A DNA stretch of 64,000 nucleotides from Ectocarpus siliculosus. Taxonomy: Eukaryota; Sar; Phaeophyceae; Ectocarpales; Ectocarpaceae. Location: positions 5,050,725 through 5,114,724 of the forward strand of contig FN649729.1 of assembly GCA_000310025.1 (NCBI GenBank), read 5' to 3'. Within the stretch, counting starts at the first letter, position 1, and each line of letters opens with the position of its first letter. Made by a program: the position numbers and the translations under genes. Positions 1 to 10,714 of this stretch are shown one piece after another. Under the pieces are notes generated by a model, which saw nothing but the letters and a program-made list of their open reading frames with translations, was not told where the DNA came from and did no database searches.

Positions 1-1024
1 CTTGAAGTTGTGGTACTCTTACGGTGGATGCCAAAGCGTCCGCCCACCCTGAGGGCAACGCCAACACGACGATTTTTTAGTAAAATACTGTAGCAAAAAT
101 TATTACTATAGTCGACGCCGTCTTGTGTTTTTCCTTAATGGTTCTGTTTCTCGTGGATCACCTCGAAGAAGTCGCTTCCACTCGTTGACCGGATGCGGAG
201 TTCGGCACAGTTCCCCCCGACGCCCATACCACGGCAGTATAACGTAGCTGCAACAGCACACAACACGGCGAACGAACGATAGAGTGTCACTCACTCTTGC
301 TCACTCTTGCGGGGACAGAAAGTTGTGCAACATGCCAAACGGCGCGTACGCATCTTGCTGTCACCTGCACCCTTCCCTTTGTTCAGTCAGCTGGTTTAAC
401 TCCGATATTGTCCCGTATCGCAAAGTACAAGAAGCTGGCTGGAATCACTGTGCGACTATCAGAATGATTTATCTCGCTGATCCCGTTCGCGGTGCACCGC
501 TTCAAAACAAAAACGCCGATATTCATCCCTAGACGCCAACATGCATTTGAGAGGCGTGAAGATGCGCCAATCGCAGTGCACTGGAACTAACGTCTTTCAC
601 CAACTGTCTCAGAACATAGATAGACATGTCCTCCCCTCAGCTGTTCCTACTGTAGACAATTTTCACCTGTATCAAGTACGAGAAGGAGCGGTTAGACTCT
701 TGAAGTCAACACTACTTAGAATGATACACGATTCATCACTTTCGGAAAGAGTGCGTCGAGAAAAATCCGGCCGTTCACCCGCCTCCTCACGTGATCTACA
801 TACCCTCAAACACACGGAGAATTTCGCCGCGTACGACTCTTCATTTTGCTCAGCTACATACGTAGTCAAAGAGTCGCGCGGACGGACACCCATCGAAAAC
901 GAAGAACCAATTTGTCTACGCATGGCGGACAGAAAGACGCAACAGCCAACACGTGCTTCAGCATAGAAGCCAAGCCTGAACATTCAAATCTAGGGTGGTC
1001 TATATGCTATGGGCCGTTCTATAC
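1..1024. other. Non-coding, no gene seen
   Basis: I see no gene in this stretch. Open frames are short, overlap on both strands and resemble no family I know. It may hold downstream intron sequence of the minus-strand exon at 1025-1210, but no further exon with matching splice sites was found. Confidence 0.4.
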
Positions 1025-1210
1025 CTCCGCCGGTGACGAACAGGTCCGCCGTGAGGAGCCACTTTCCCGTGGTGGTGGTGGCCGTTTTGTTGACCCTGTC
1101 GTTGCTGTCCAGGACGAATACTGGGCCCTTGGAGTTGCCGTTGTTGTGAAACCCTTGCCAGGCATACAGGTCTGACAGGGTGAAGCAGCCCCCGCCGTCG
1201 CCCTCCGCAT
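1025..1210 (-). CDS. Orphan internal exon, possible secreted protein
   Basis: I do not recognise the product. The minus strand reads about 62 codons without a stop, with a strong preference for C or G at third positions, as in the confident exons of this window. It has an acceptor-like AG at 1211-1212 and a GTATAG donor just below 1025. The frame starts in phase 1 and reads DAEGDGGGCFTLSDLYAW, then a Thr-rich stretch (KTATTTTGKW) and LFVTGGG. Such Gly/Asn/Thr-rich patterns are common in extracellular beta-rich proteins, but that is only an impression. The signal-peptide exon at 11930-11990 on the same strand ends in phase 1 and could join it. Alternatives are a pseudogene fragment or a chance open frame. 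Confidence 0.35.
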
Positions 1211-3640
1211 CTATTATAAGTATCACAGCATCATTAGTAAAACAATACTTGTATTACGAGGAAACGGGCGTCTGTCCGAAACATTGGGGCGGTCGGGAGG
1301 CCAACGCGTGAACATCTTTTGCATGTGCTGCGGAACCCACGGCGGTAAGGCCGGAGTCGAGAGCAAAAAGCAGAAGTAGTACATGTGTAACCTCATCGGG
1401 TACCCTGGAGTCCTCCACGTCTACTTACCCTCACCGACCCCACTAGACTTGGACTTGTGTGCCGGCCACAAGAGGTTGGCTACAAATTTCCCCTCGTGAT
1501 ATGTATGTGGGGAGGAATACGGAAAAGAGAGAATCGATGGCCCTCGACAGACGTTGCAGAGACCGCACCATTTCTGAAGGAGAGCTCCCCAGTCATTTAT
1601 GTCGTTCTACATTATGTGTATCTCGTGGTCTAACATGAATAGAGTTCACACAGGCAGCCTCAGCATTTACATACGCCTACAGAATATTCCGCAGAGTGGG
1701 TAAAGTTGGTGTGAAACTACGTAGTCGGTAGGAAAGTCGCGGCAAAACGCAGAGTAAGCAAACGATTAATCGCAGCGGCAACGGCCTCGCAAAACGGTGT
1801 CTAGACTAGATGGCTGAAGAGCGAGTGCTTCAATACGCAGTACAAAACATGAGTATTATATGTAGTCCATCAACAGATTGGGCCCAACAAGGGACGTTCC
1901 CTGAACCAAGGCGAGATACGTTGGAGGGATTGATCGCACTACTGTACAGCCGCTGCACGCACTCTCGGAATGCCATGCATGCCTTCTGGTCCTTCTGGTC
2001 CGATGCCTCCAAAACCGCAATCCCCATACGGAAGACTACACTGTCAAAACGCTGAACGTGCTGACATTCCATACACCGGAGTATGACAAGAAGGTATCGA
2101 GTTCTTCAATGGGTTAACTAGTGAGGCTGCACGCAACTCGGTCATCTCTCCCGCGGAGCGACGCCGCTCCAGACACCAGGGAAAGAAATCATACCGGCAT
2201 AGTAGAGGGAATCCACGTGTTGTTGAAATGACGTGAAAGATTGACATTTCAGGAAGTTTTGACGTGACGAGTTTGGAGGCAAACTCTGACGGCGACATTT
2301 TTGGGGAAAAGTGTCAAAACTTAAACCGGCGCGAAGAGATTGACACTTCAAATATCGCCAGACTGTGGCTCGCACACGCTTGCTCTATGCTCTGTTACCA
2401 TCACCAAATCACGAAAGGAGCGCGGTCAGTAGCGAACACATTGGCCATGCCTACTGATTGCTCCTAGCGGTCTTGCACACACACGTACGTCTCGGCAGTT
2501 CTCACGGCGGCCCAGTGGCCGGACTCGCGTGTTCGGCGCGCGCGTTCGGTAGATGACCCATCGCGATTGCGCACGGGCTTTCAGCAGCAAAAAGGGGCAT
2601 AGGCGGTAATCAGGCGAGTCCCGCCCTCGAAGGGAGCACATATAGAGGATTAAGGGAGGGTACACGAACTTGGCCAGTCAGTAGGTGCATTTCGCCCGCC
2701 CCCTCACGGGGTTCGGTGCTCTGCTGCCGCAGTGACATCGGTACACAGTACACAGCAGTACAGCGAGCAGCTGCCTCACTCATCAGCAACGGCAGTTTGT
2801 CGCCTGGGAAGTCGCCGCGGCAGAAGAGGGAAGGTCGGCGGGATGAGGCGGAGGGGTACACCTAGTCTCCTGGTAGCCTGGGAGTGTAAGTCTTCGCTTC
2901 AGTATGTCGACCCTGGGTGGCAGACCGAACCAACCCAGGGTCGTGAACATGACCGGCGTTAACGCGTCAACTCTACACCACCATTTTTTTTTCCCCTCCC
3001 ACGTGCCAACGGGCAGGCAAATTTTTAATGTACCGGGACAGAGCTTTTATGAGTTTAATTACGCTTTCAAAATGTTGCACATACTCAATGAATCGATGAA
3101 GGAAAGGAGACACCAGCGCAGAGGTTCCGTCACTGGGGCAGCAAAGGAATCACCGTGCAGATATTCTGCCATCCGAGTTGTCAACAAACGGACGCGTCGG
3201 GATGGATGGATAATTGATGATGGCGAGATTGCTTTGGGTGGGGTGTTCACGCCAATAAAGAACCTACCGATAGATGAAGTCAAGAGAGCGAAAAAAAACA
3301 ACGCGGAGCTGCCAGAGCATCATCATCACGTTACTTGAAGTGCTCTGGCGAAAGGACGGGCGTGCAGATGATATAGAAGTATGCATGGATCCTACTACTG
3401 TGCTGCTGCGTACTTGTCATCGACACCCAGTGTGGATTGACATTGCGAAACTTCGTGCACACAGAAACCAGAGTGAGTGGTCTCTGCTGCTGTTAGCGTC
3501 TGGTATGCGTCAGTTGCAGCGCCCAGGCCCCCGCCTGATGTGTGTCATGTGTCGGTCTCTGAACTGGTTGGTTCGAATGCGGTGCGCGCAGGAGAAAAAG
3601 CGGCGTAATTGCCAAAATTACTCAAATATAGACAAGACGC
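1211..3640. other. Non-coding, no gene seen
   Basis: No supported gene. Several overlapping open frames of 60-168 codons occur, but none shows a recognisable domain, consistent splice sites or coding-like third-position bias. Around 2220-2350 short words such as TGACATTTCA and TGACACTTCA recur without forming a clear array. The right edge carries the words GCCAAGTTAAAT and GTTAAATGGAGACAG, which reappear next to the inverted repeat at 10170. Confidence 0.4.
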
Positions 3641-3660
3641 TAAGTAAGCGCCAAGTTAAA

Positions 3661-4612
3661 TGGAGACAGTGCTGTTGGCGAGTAGAGTTAACCGATCTCA
3701 AAAAGAAAGAACAAAACGCCGTACACGTATCAGCACGGGACGCACCAATGAGTGGAAGCACCCGCGCTGTTGGCGAGTAGAGTTAACCGAATTCAACGCA
3801 GCGGTAGGAAATACCACAAATCATGCATCAGTACGGGACGCGCCAATGAGTGGAAGCACCCGTGCTGTATATGTGTTGTCAGCCTCAGCACGGGACGCGC
3901 CAACGAGTGGAAGCACTCGTGCTGTTGGCGAGTAGAGTTAACCGATCTCAAAAAGAAAGAACAAAACGCCGTACACGTATTAGCACGGGACGCGCCAATG
4001 AGTGGACGCACCCGTGCTGTTGGCGAGTAGAGTTAACCGAATTCAACGCATCGAAAACGAAGTCGTACACGTATCAGTACGGGACGCGCCAATGAGTGGA
4101 AGCACCCGTGCTGCATATGTGTTGTCAGTTTCAGCAAGGGACGCGCCAATGAGTGCTGTTGGCGAGTAGAGTTAACCGATCTCAAAAAGAAAGAACAAAA
4201 ACGCCGTACACGTATCAGTACGGGACGCGCCAATGAGTGGGCGCACCCGTGCTGTTGGGCGAGTAGAATTAACCGATCTCCACGCATCGAAAACGAAGTC
4301 ATACACGTATCAGTACGGGACGCGCCAATGAGTGGAAGCACCCGTGCTCATATGTGTTGTCAGTTTCAGCAAGGGACGCGCCAATGAGTGGAAGCACCCG
4401 CGCTGCGTACAAGTATCATCAGTGCGGGTCGCGCCAATGAGTGGAAGCACCCGTGCTGCATATGTGTTGTTAGTTTCAGCGAGGGACGCGCCAATGAGTG
4501 GAAGCACCCGCGCTGTTGGCAAGTGGAGTTCACCGTATCCAACGCATCGAAAAAAAAAAAAAAACACGTATCAGCACGGGACGCGCCAATGAGTGGAAGC
4601 ACCCGTGCCGAT
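3661..4612 (+). repeat. Hairpin satellite, left block
   Basis: A tandem array with about 12 copies of a conserved core of roughly 33 bp. Each core has the arms CAGCACGGG and CCCGTGCTG around about 21 bases, so it can fold into a 9-bp-stem hairpin. Spacers of three kinds alternate, giving a higher-order unit of about 240-250 bp. One spacer contains AGTAGAGTTAACCGATCTC, one AGTTAACCGAATTC, and one a CATATGTGTTGTCAG-type segment. Open frames through the array are by-products of the repeat. The same satellite lies in opposite orientation at 7979-8745. Confidence 0.9.
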
Positions 4613-4931
4613 GGCGAACCGGGGTTCACCGAATCCCAAGAAAATATATATATAAAAAAAAAAAAAGAGAAACCATCGCTAGTGTTCCAAAGAGAGAAAT
4701 ATTCGGGATTGGTCGACGTCCGGTGACCGTAGCGTCAGCAGCAATAATCACTCCATTCAATCCACAGGCGTCGAGAATGAACTAACGCGAGCTCGCGATA
4801 TAACAACGCGTCGTTCTGGGCCCGACGAAAACCCACGTCAGATAGTTTCGCCCGAAGATAGGATTTGTAGACCATTCTAACTGCAGATCCAGGCGCGCGA
4901 TCGACTACGCCCACGATGAAGAGGAAAAGAA

Positions 4932-5879
4932 GTGTTCCCGCAACGCCGCCCTGACGCTCGCCCGCCGCCTGCCGCCGGTCCGCTGCTTATACGACTCCAA
5001 CCGCGACCAGATGCCGACACGGGCCTCCACGCGGAGCGGCAGGGCAGCGGCTGGGCAAGCAGGGCGAGGTCGGGCGGCGACACCTTCGACACCACGCACG
5101 AGAGGTCTACCGCGCGATCGGTGGCGAGCTCGACGGCTCGCCCCTCGACGCGCAGCGGATCACGTACTCCCGCGAGGCGTCGAGCGGTATCCTCCTCGCG
5201 AGCGCCAGGGACAGGCACCCGCGGCGACCCCCCCGCTGATGAGACTGAGCTCGCTTCTCTCCGCGGGCTGGTGGACGGCCTGAGGGAGGAGCTGCAGCGG
5301 AAGCGCGATGAGGCTGCCGGTGATCGCCAGCAGCTTCAAGCAACGATCGACGACCTGATCGCCACCCAAGCAGCAGGACCTGGCCTTCCGGGGGGGGGTG
5401 CAACTTGTGGGCACAACCGCCCCACCATCGGCCTCTCGGGCCCCCGCTACACCCAGCGCCGAGGCGGCTAAGGCTACGGCAAAGGATAGAGCGCGGATGT
5501 GGGGGGACCTCCGCCGGGTAAAAGCGTGGCTCATCCTGGGGCGGCCCCCGGCAGTTTCAAAACTGTCGCAGATGGAGTGGCAATCCTTGCTTCGCAAAGG
5601 CGTCCTGGTGACAGAGAAAGTGGCGGCATCGCTCGACACGCTCGTGGTTACTGCTTCGCCTTCAACTCGTCGTCCGGTTGCCATGATCGTAACTGCCCAC
5701 ACATCCACGCCCAGAACCCTTCCCACGCTAGGCGCGGAGCGTCCGAAACTCCGGCAACCGGCGCGCGCGGCGTTGGCCACGGCAACGGGGGAGGGCGCGG
5801 AGGAGAGGCGCGCGCCGCTGGCGAGGGCGGCGCGAGACCCAAGGCCGCTGGCTTCTTCACCCACGGGAAAGACAAATAG
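4932..5879 (+). pseudogene. Gag-like protein of YR element, coiled coil plus CCCH motif
   Basis: Broken reading frames that together resemble the Gag protein of YR retrotransposons. The first frame (4932-5471) is Ala/Arg/Pro-rich and ends in a predicted coiled coil (ETELASLRGLVDGLREEL and following heptads, about 5236-5380). A run of nine G near 5390 marks a likely frameshift. A second frame carries a Trp/Leu-rich segment (RVKAWLILGRPP, WQSLLRKGVLV). After another shift near 5645 a third frame reads YCFAFNSSSGCHDRNCPHIH, a C-x8-C-x4-C-x3-H zinc-knuckle-like motif typical of nucleic-acid-binding Gag tails in this class. At least two frameshifts make it non-functional unless they are sequencing errors. 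The true start is uncertain. Confidence 0.55.
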
Positions 5880-6039
5880 GGGTGCGGGCTCTCCCGCGTA
5901 GCGGGGGGGCCTACCTCGGATGGCAGCGCACCTGCGGCTAAATCGAACGGCAGCACGCCGGTCTACACGAGGTTGGCTCCAGGGCTATCAGCAGGTTCAG
6001 GACCTGGGACAGGCAGGACGGGACTTTGTTACCGACGTC

Positions 6040-7284
6040 TTGGCATGCAGCTCGTCGAGCACTCAGTTGCGTCTTCGTCTAGAAGGACTTACACGTCAGG
6101 CTTCAATTCAACTCTTGGTGCACGTTTCGCAGGCTGACGGAGAAGCCCAAGTTCCTAGGGCAACGTGCCGGGGACCTTCATGTGTGGGAGTTGATAGACT
6201 TCGTAGCCTGGTGTTTCGAGTCTGAGGGTAATCTAGCGAGTACAATATCCGGAAAACTCACGGCTGTACAACATTTTCATAGGCTGGAAGCTTCTGTCGA
6301 GCTAGACTTGTCGTCTCCGATGTTGAAATGTGCGCTAAGGGGGATTGCGAGGAACCACGTGGCTGTGGGGACGGTACGCCGTGTGCGCCTGCCTGTGTCT
6401 TGGCGTATGCTGCTGGACGGGGAAAGCGCAAGCCAGAACTGGGGGGAAGGGGGCAGAGTGATGTGGCTGTGTCTGTGCTTGTCCTATCTCTTTATCACAC
6501 GGTCTGATGAGGTGTTCGCGAATGATGCGGGCAGGGTGCATGAGGCACACTGTCTTACGAGGGCGGACGTAGCATTGTTTGCTGGCGAGACGCAATTAGT
6601 CTTTAGTCACTATCGTAGAGCAGACCGTGTCGAAATGAGGTTTAGAGGGCACAAGGCCGATCAAGAGCAGAAAGGAAACATACGGGTTCGTACGCGAGAC
6701 GAAGTCACCGGACCGCAGTCAGGTGTGAGAGCACGCGGTGGCGCGGTGGCTCTTGTGGTGGAGCTGTTATCGTGTCATGCGACGTTCCCTGACTCCGCAC
6801 CGTTGGCTTCGTACCGTAGTGGAAGAGCAGTGAGAGTAGTGAGGTATACTGCTGCCCTCCGTGCACTCAGAGAAGTGGTAGCGAGGTCGGGGCGTAACCC
6901 CCAGGAGTACGCGTTGCACTCGTTGCGAATTGGAGGCGCGACGGCTCTTGCATCGGGCGGAGACATCGCAGAACGAGTGATTCAGAGAGAAGGGAAGTGG
7001 AGGTCGGATGCATACAAGCCGTACGCGCGAAACAATGTAGAGGATTCGCGGCGAGTGTCACGGAAACTTACAGACGGCAGTAGGATCGTATCGAGACAGC
7101 CGGGGGAGGGGACCGTCTGGGGGAACGGATAGTTGACTTATTCGGTAGTCGTCCAGAAACTGACCTCGATGTGGGTGTTGTAGAATGGTGTGTACCATTT
7201 GAGGACTTGGTCAGTTTTGGGACTCCTGCGTTTGCAGTCGTAGTCCCCCGGCTAGTATTTGTGGGGAGAGAGATGGATTTGTAA
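6040..7284 (+). pseudogene. Tyrosine recombinase of YR element
   Basis: A DNA strand-exchange enzyme that would integrate the element through a 3'-phosphotyrosine intermediate. The N-terminal core-binding part (SVASSSRRTYTSGF) lies before a frameshift at about 6135. The catalytic part follows in the open frame 6182-7132. Box A Arg is in FITRSDE, the beta-strand Lys region in FRGHKADQEQKG, box B His-x-x-Arg in LHSLRIGG, then GKWRSDAYKPYAR with the presumed nucleophile Tyr. The usual second His/Trp position is Trp in GKW. After an indel in a G run near 7120 the natural C-terminus continues in another frame into B1 and stops at 7284, so the last residues are encoded inside the direct repeat. Family assignment is firm; two frameshifts suggest a dead copy. 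Confidence 0.8.
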
Positions 7285-7409
7285 GAGTTGACGCCGGCCT
7301 TTGCAGCTAACGCGGCCGGAGAGACGATGAGCGTTTCGTGCGTCTCTCTCCCCAACACGTAGCCTAGAAACCGAAGAAATAATGAAGCAATTCGAAAGAA
7401 AACAAAATA
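7174..7409 (+). repeat. Split direct repeat B1
   Basis: First copy of a 236-bp repeat that recurs apparently identically at 7743-7978. It encodes the recombinase C-terminus (to 7284) followed by untranslated sequence. In Ngaro-like elements the B1/B2 pair supports template jumping during circle formation. Confidence 0.85.
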
Positions 7410-7742
7410 AAAGGAAGGTTTGTTCGTCGAAGCAGATAGAATAAACTGGTGTTTATTTTGTAACAGTCGAATTAGAATTTGGCTTCATTTTCTACCGGAA
7501 ACCCAGGGTCACGGTGTTTGGAATTATTAGTCTATAGTTGGGGGTGTCATTCCGTGATCGAGTCCACGCAGGGGCTGTAGCAAAGTCGGGTAACGTGTGA
7601 CAGCTACAGAGCGCGTGAAGCAACGGAAGGACAGCAGCAGCCGCCTAACGCAGTAGCGGCGGCAGTTTAGAAAATCCCGCCCTCCCATCCCTTTTCTTTC
7701 GAAGGTGGGGGCATAAGTTCGGGAATATTCGGTATCTAGTCA
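7410..7742 (+). repeat. Segment A2 between B1 and B2
   Basis: A 333-bp segment between the two B copies. By comparison with Ngaro/PAT elements it should be the 3' copy of the 5' terminal repeat A1, but no A1 is present upstream of the coding region. Its first 263 bp (7412-7674) recur in inverted orientation at 9908-10170. Confidence 0.7.
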
Positions 7743-7978
7743 GGTGTTGTAGAATGGTGTGTACCATTTGAGGACTTGGTCAGTTTTGGGACTCCTGCGT
7801 TTGCAGTCGTAGTCCCCCGGCTAGTATTTGTGGGGAGAGAGATGGATTTGTAAGAGTTGACGCCGGCCTTTGCAGCTAACGCGGCCGGAGAGACGATGAG
7901 CGTTTCGTGCGTCTCTCTCCCCAACACGTAGCCTAGAAACCGAAGAAATAATGAAGCAATTCGAAAGAAAACAAAATA
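7743..7978 (+). repeat. Split direct repeat B2, element 3' end
   Basis: Second copy of the 236-bp repeat; its last base abuts the inverted satellite. The first satellite unit after it lacks part of its core, so the element end lies inside a hairpin unit. Confidence 0.85.
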
Positions 7979-8745
7979 CAGCACGCGTCCCGTGCTGAGG
8001 CTGACAACACATATGCAGCACGGGTGCTTCCACTCATTGGCGCGTCCCGTACTGATGCATGATTTGTGGTATTTCCTACCGCTGCGTTGAATTCGGTTAA
8101 CTCTACTCGCCAACAGCGCGGGTGCTTCCACTCATTGGCGCGTCCCGTGCTGATACATGTACGGCGTTTTGTTCTTTCTTTTTGAGATCGGTTAACTCTA
8201 CTCGCCAACAGCACGAGTGCTTCCACTCATTGGCGCGTCCCGTGCTGAGGCTGACATCACATATGCAGCACGGGTGCTTCCACTCATTGGCGCGTCCCGT
8301 ACTGATGCATGATTTGTGGTATTTTTCTACCGCTGCGTTGAATTCGGTTAACTCTACTCGCCAACAGCGCGGGTGCTTCCACTCATTGGCGCGTCCCGTG
8401 CTGATACATGTACGGCGTTTTGTTCTTTCTTTTTGAGATCGGTTAACTCTACTCACCAACCGCACGAGTGCTTCCACTCATTGGCGCGTCCCGTGCTGAG
8501 GCTGACATCACATATGCAGCACGGGTGCTTCCACTCATTGGCGCGTCCCGTACTGATGCATGATTTGTGGTATTTTTCTACCGCTGCGTTGAATTCGGTT
8601 AACTCTACTCGCCAACAGCGCGGGTGCTTCCACTCATTGGCGCATCCCGTGCTGATACATGTATGACTTCGTGTTTCGTTGCGTTGAGATCGGTTAACTT
8701 CCACTCGCCAACAGCACGGACGAGTGCTTCCACTATTGGCGCGTC
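7979..8745 (-). repeat. Hairpin satellite, right block (inverted)
   Basis: The same satellite as at 3661-4612, in opposite orientation, with about nine full cores and a truncated one next to B2. The higher-order unit here is regular: cores recur every 250 bp in a three-core pattern (for example near 8130/8380, 8225/8475 and 8281/8531). The outer end decays from about 8700 on. Confidence 0.9.
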
Positions 8746-9907
8746 CCGTGCTGGTGCGTGTCCTTGTTTTTTTTATTTTCATTGAGATCACTTCCGCATA
8801 GACAATCCTACGGCAGGTTGACGAGTTTTTGGCATGCATCAATTGCTGTCCGGGCGTTTTTGGTCGCTTAATCGTCGATGGACGTGACGTATTCTTATAG
8901 AAGGTTTGTGTCACGGCGGCAATAAATTTGACGTGATGCCCCTCGAGACCGTGATGCACTCACATGGACCGCTACCTGACGTTCCTCGCGAGTTCGAACC
9001 TCGCGTGTCACATCCACCTCCCCCCCCTATTTTTTTCTCATCTTCTTTTTCCTTATGCATACAGCACGTAGTTCGCTGTCTCGTTTTTTTTTTCTCGTCT
9101 TCATTGTTTTTCAGTCTTTTTCTTTGAGTCTTTCTCTCGCATGCATGTGTTTTTGCTTTTATCCGTTCCCGTGAATGCTGTTGAATGCACTTTCCGATTA
9201 CGTATGCGGCCGCTTTGTATGCCATGGGACTTGTCGATACCATCAGTGGGGACTTGTCAATACCATCCGTGGAGACGATTGCTTACGTGAGTGGGCATAT
9301 TATCGTCGATTCCTTCAGCTATATGCCCCTCTGTGCGCGGCACAGACAAGATTGTACCGGCAAGTAGTCCCTAGTAAGCCGGGGGAAACAGAAAACAAGG
9401 CACCTGCCTCATGTGCATAATCGTGACAGCATCATGCCCTACTGCCGCGGGTCGATTGGTTATGTCCGATGCCGCAGGGTTCCTCCACCCCGTGCAGTAC
9501 AATGGCTGCTATCAACCGCGACAAGTCAGCGTGCGACCATACAACAGGCCCCGCTCTTTCTTTTTGCCGTTGAATTTTTTCTTCAGAGAGAGTACGTCTG
9601 GTTGGGACGAACCGCATTTTTTTTCTTCAGCGAGAGTACGTCTCGGTTGGGATGAACCGCATCCCATGTTTGGGAAGGGACCTATCTGAGCGGCGCGGCG
9701 AGCGAGACTGCGTTGGCTTGCCGCCGCTTATCTTACTGCACCCTCCCCCCTCGTGCTAAATGCACGCAGCGGTGAGGTCACAAGAGTAGCGGGACGCGAA
9801 TAGGAACACGGCCGACACGATGGATGTTGGACACGAGTACACACCTTTATATGGAGAGTCGCGTGCTGGTCACTTCCCCAATGCTTGCGCCGTGTCCCGT
9901 CCCGCCC
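8746..9907. other. Non-coding between satellite and inverted A copy
   Basis: No gene is visible. A tRNA-like T-arm sits near 8991-9010. T-rich tracts occur at 9025-9135. Around 9585-9660 a segment containing GAGAGTACGTCTGGTTGGGA is nearly repeated in tandem. On the minus strand a TATAAAG-like word near 9850 lies downstream of the A copy. Confidence 0.4.
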
Positions 9908-10170
9908 TTTTCTAAACTGCCGCCGCTACTGCGTTAGGCGGCTGCTGCTGTCCTTCCGTTGCTTCACGCGCTCTGTAGCTGTCACACGTTACCCGACTTT
10001 GCTACAGCCCCTGCGTGGACTCGATCACGGAATGACACCCCCAACTATAGACTAATAATTCCAAACACCGTGACCCTGGGTTTCCGGTAGAAAATGAAGC
10101 CAAATTCTAATTCGACTGTTACAAAATAAACACCAGTTTATTCTATCTGCTTCGACGAACAAACCTTCCT
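9908..10170 (-). repeat. Inverted 263-bp copy of YR segment A
   Basis: Reverse complement of 7412-7674, seemingly without length change. It is probably the terminal piece of another, inverted copy of the YR element. It starts at the same base where A2 begins, so 10170 is likely a true element end. The flank to its right begins GTTAAATGGAGACAG, a word that also flanks the left satellite at about 3654. Confidence 0.8.
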
Positions 10171-10672
10171 GTTAAATGGAGACAGCTGATTGGCGGACGC
10201 CAAGTTAAATCTGTCCCGGTGGCTTTTTTTGCTCACACGCGGTGCGAATTTTTTCCTGTCAAAACCCTCAACCGTTACTTTATGTTGGCGTCAATCATCA
10301 AAGGTCAAAATTCCGCGTCAGTCCATAGTGGATACCCTATAGTCTACCCGAGATAGTCTTCGATAAGTCAAACTTCGACTCGAGCGGAGCACGGAAAGGC
10401 CTCAAGGCGCATGGCATGCACTCACACAGACGTCCATTGAGGCCGGTGTCCGGGTTCCATCGGAAAGGGGAATTGGCTTCAGTACACGAGTCCGGGATAG
10501 TTGGAACAGGCGTTGGCGATGTGGACTGCGGTGTTGTCATTGTTGCTGGAACGACATCTGGCGGTTGACGGCAGAGCACATGGCGAAACGGCAGACGCAC
10601 GACGTGTGCGAAACGTATGTTGGTGAACATTCTTTTACAAACGCCGTGCTTTTCAATGAAATGGTTTGGCTC

Positions 10673-10714
<42 letters not shown>

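Larger units (their letters stand above)
4613..7978 (+). mobile_element. YR retroelement relic with split direct repeats, no RT
   Basis: A degenerate tyrosine-recombinase element lying between two inverted satellite blocks. In order it has a Gag-like region with a coiled coil and a CCCH zinc motif (4932-5879), a tyrosine recombinase (about 6040-7284), repeat B1 (7174-7409), segment A2 (7410-7742) and repeat B2 (7743-7978). B1 and B2 appear identical over 236 bp. B1-A2-B2 is the 3' end expected of Ngaro/PAT-type YR retrotransposons, whose full plan is A1-ORFs-B1-A2-B2. The expected A1 copy is not seen upstream. Only about 160 bp separates the zinc motif region from the recombinase, so reverse transcriptase and RNase H are absent. 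The left boundary at 4613 is set only by the end of the satellite. Confidence 0.72.

Noticed and set aside
3661-4612. Regularly spaced palindromic units resembling a CRISPR array
   Set aside because: The spacers are not unique but recur in a higher-order pattern, and the DNA is eukaryotic; it is a satellite.
3660-4726. Chains of open frames of about 80-110 codons on both strands
   Set aside because: They follow the satellite repeat unit and recur in the inverted block; they are not genes.
4613-10170. A DIRS-type element with inverted terminal repeats
   Set aside because: The inverted A copy lies outside the B1-A2-B2 unit and no internal complementary region was found; the direct B repeats fit the Ngaro/PAT plan better.
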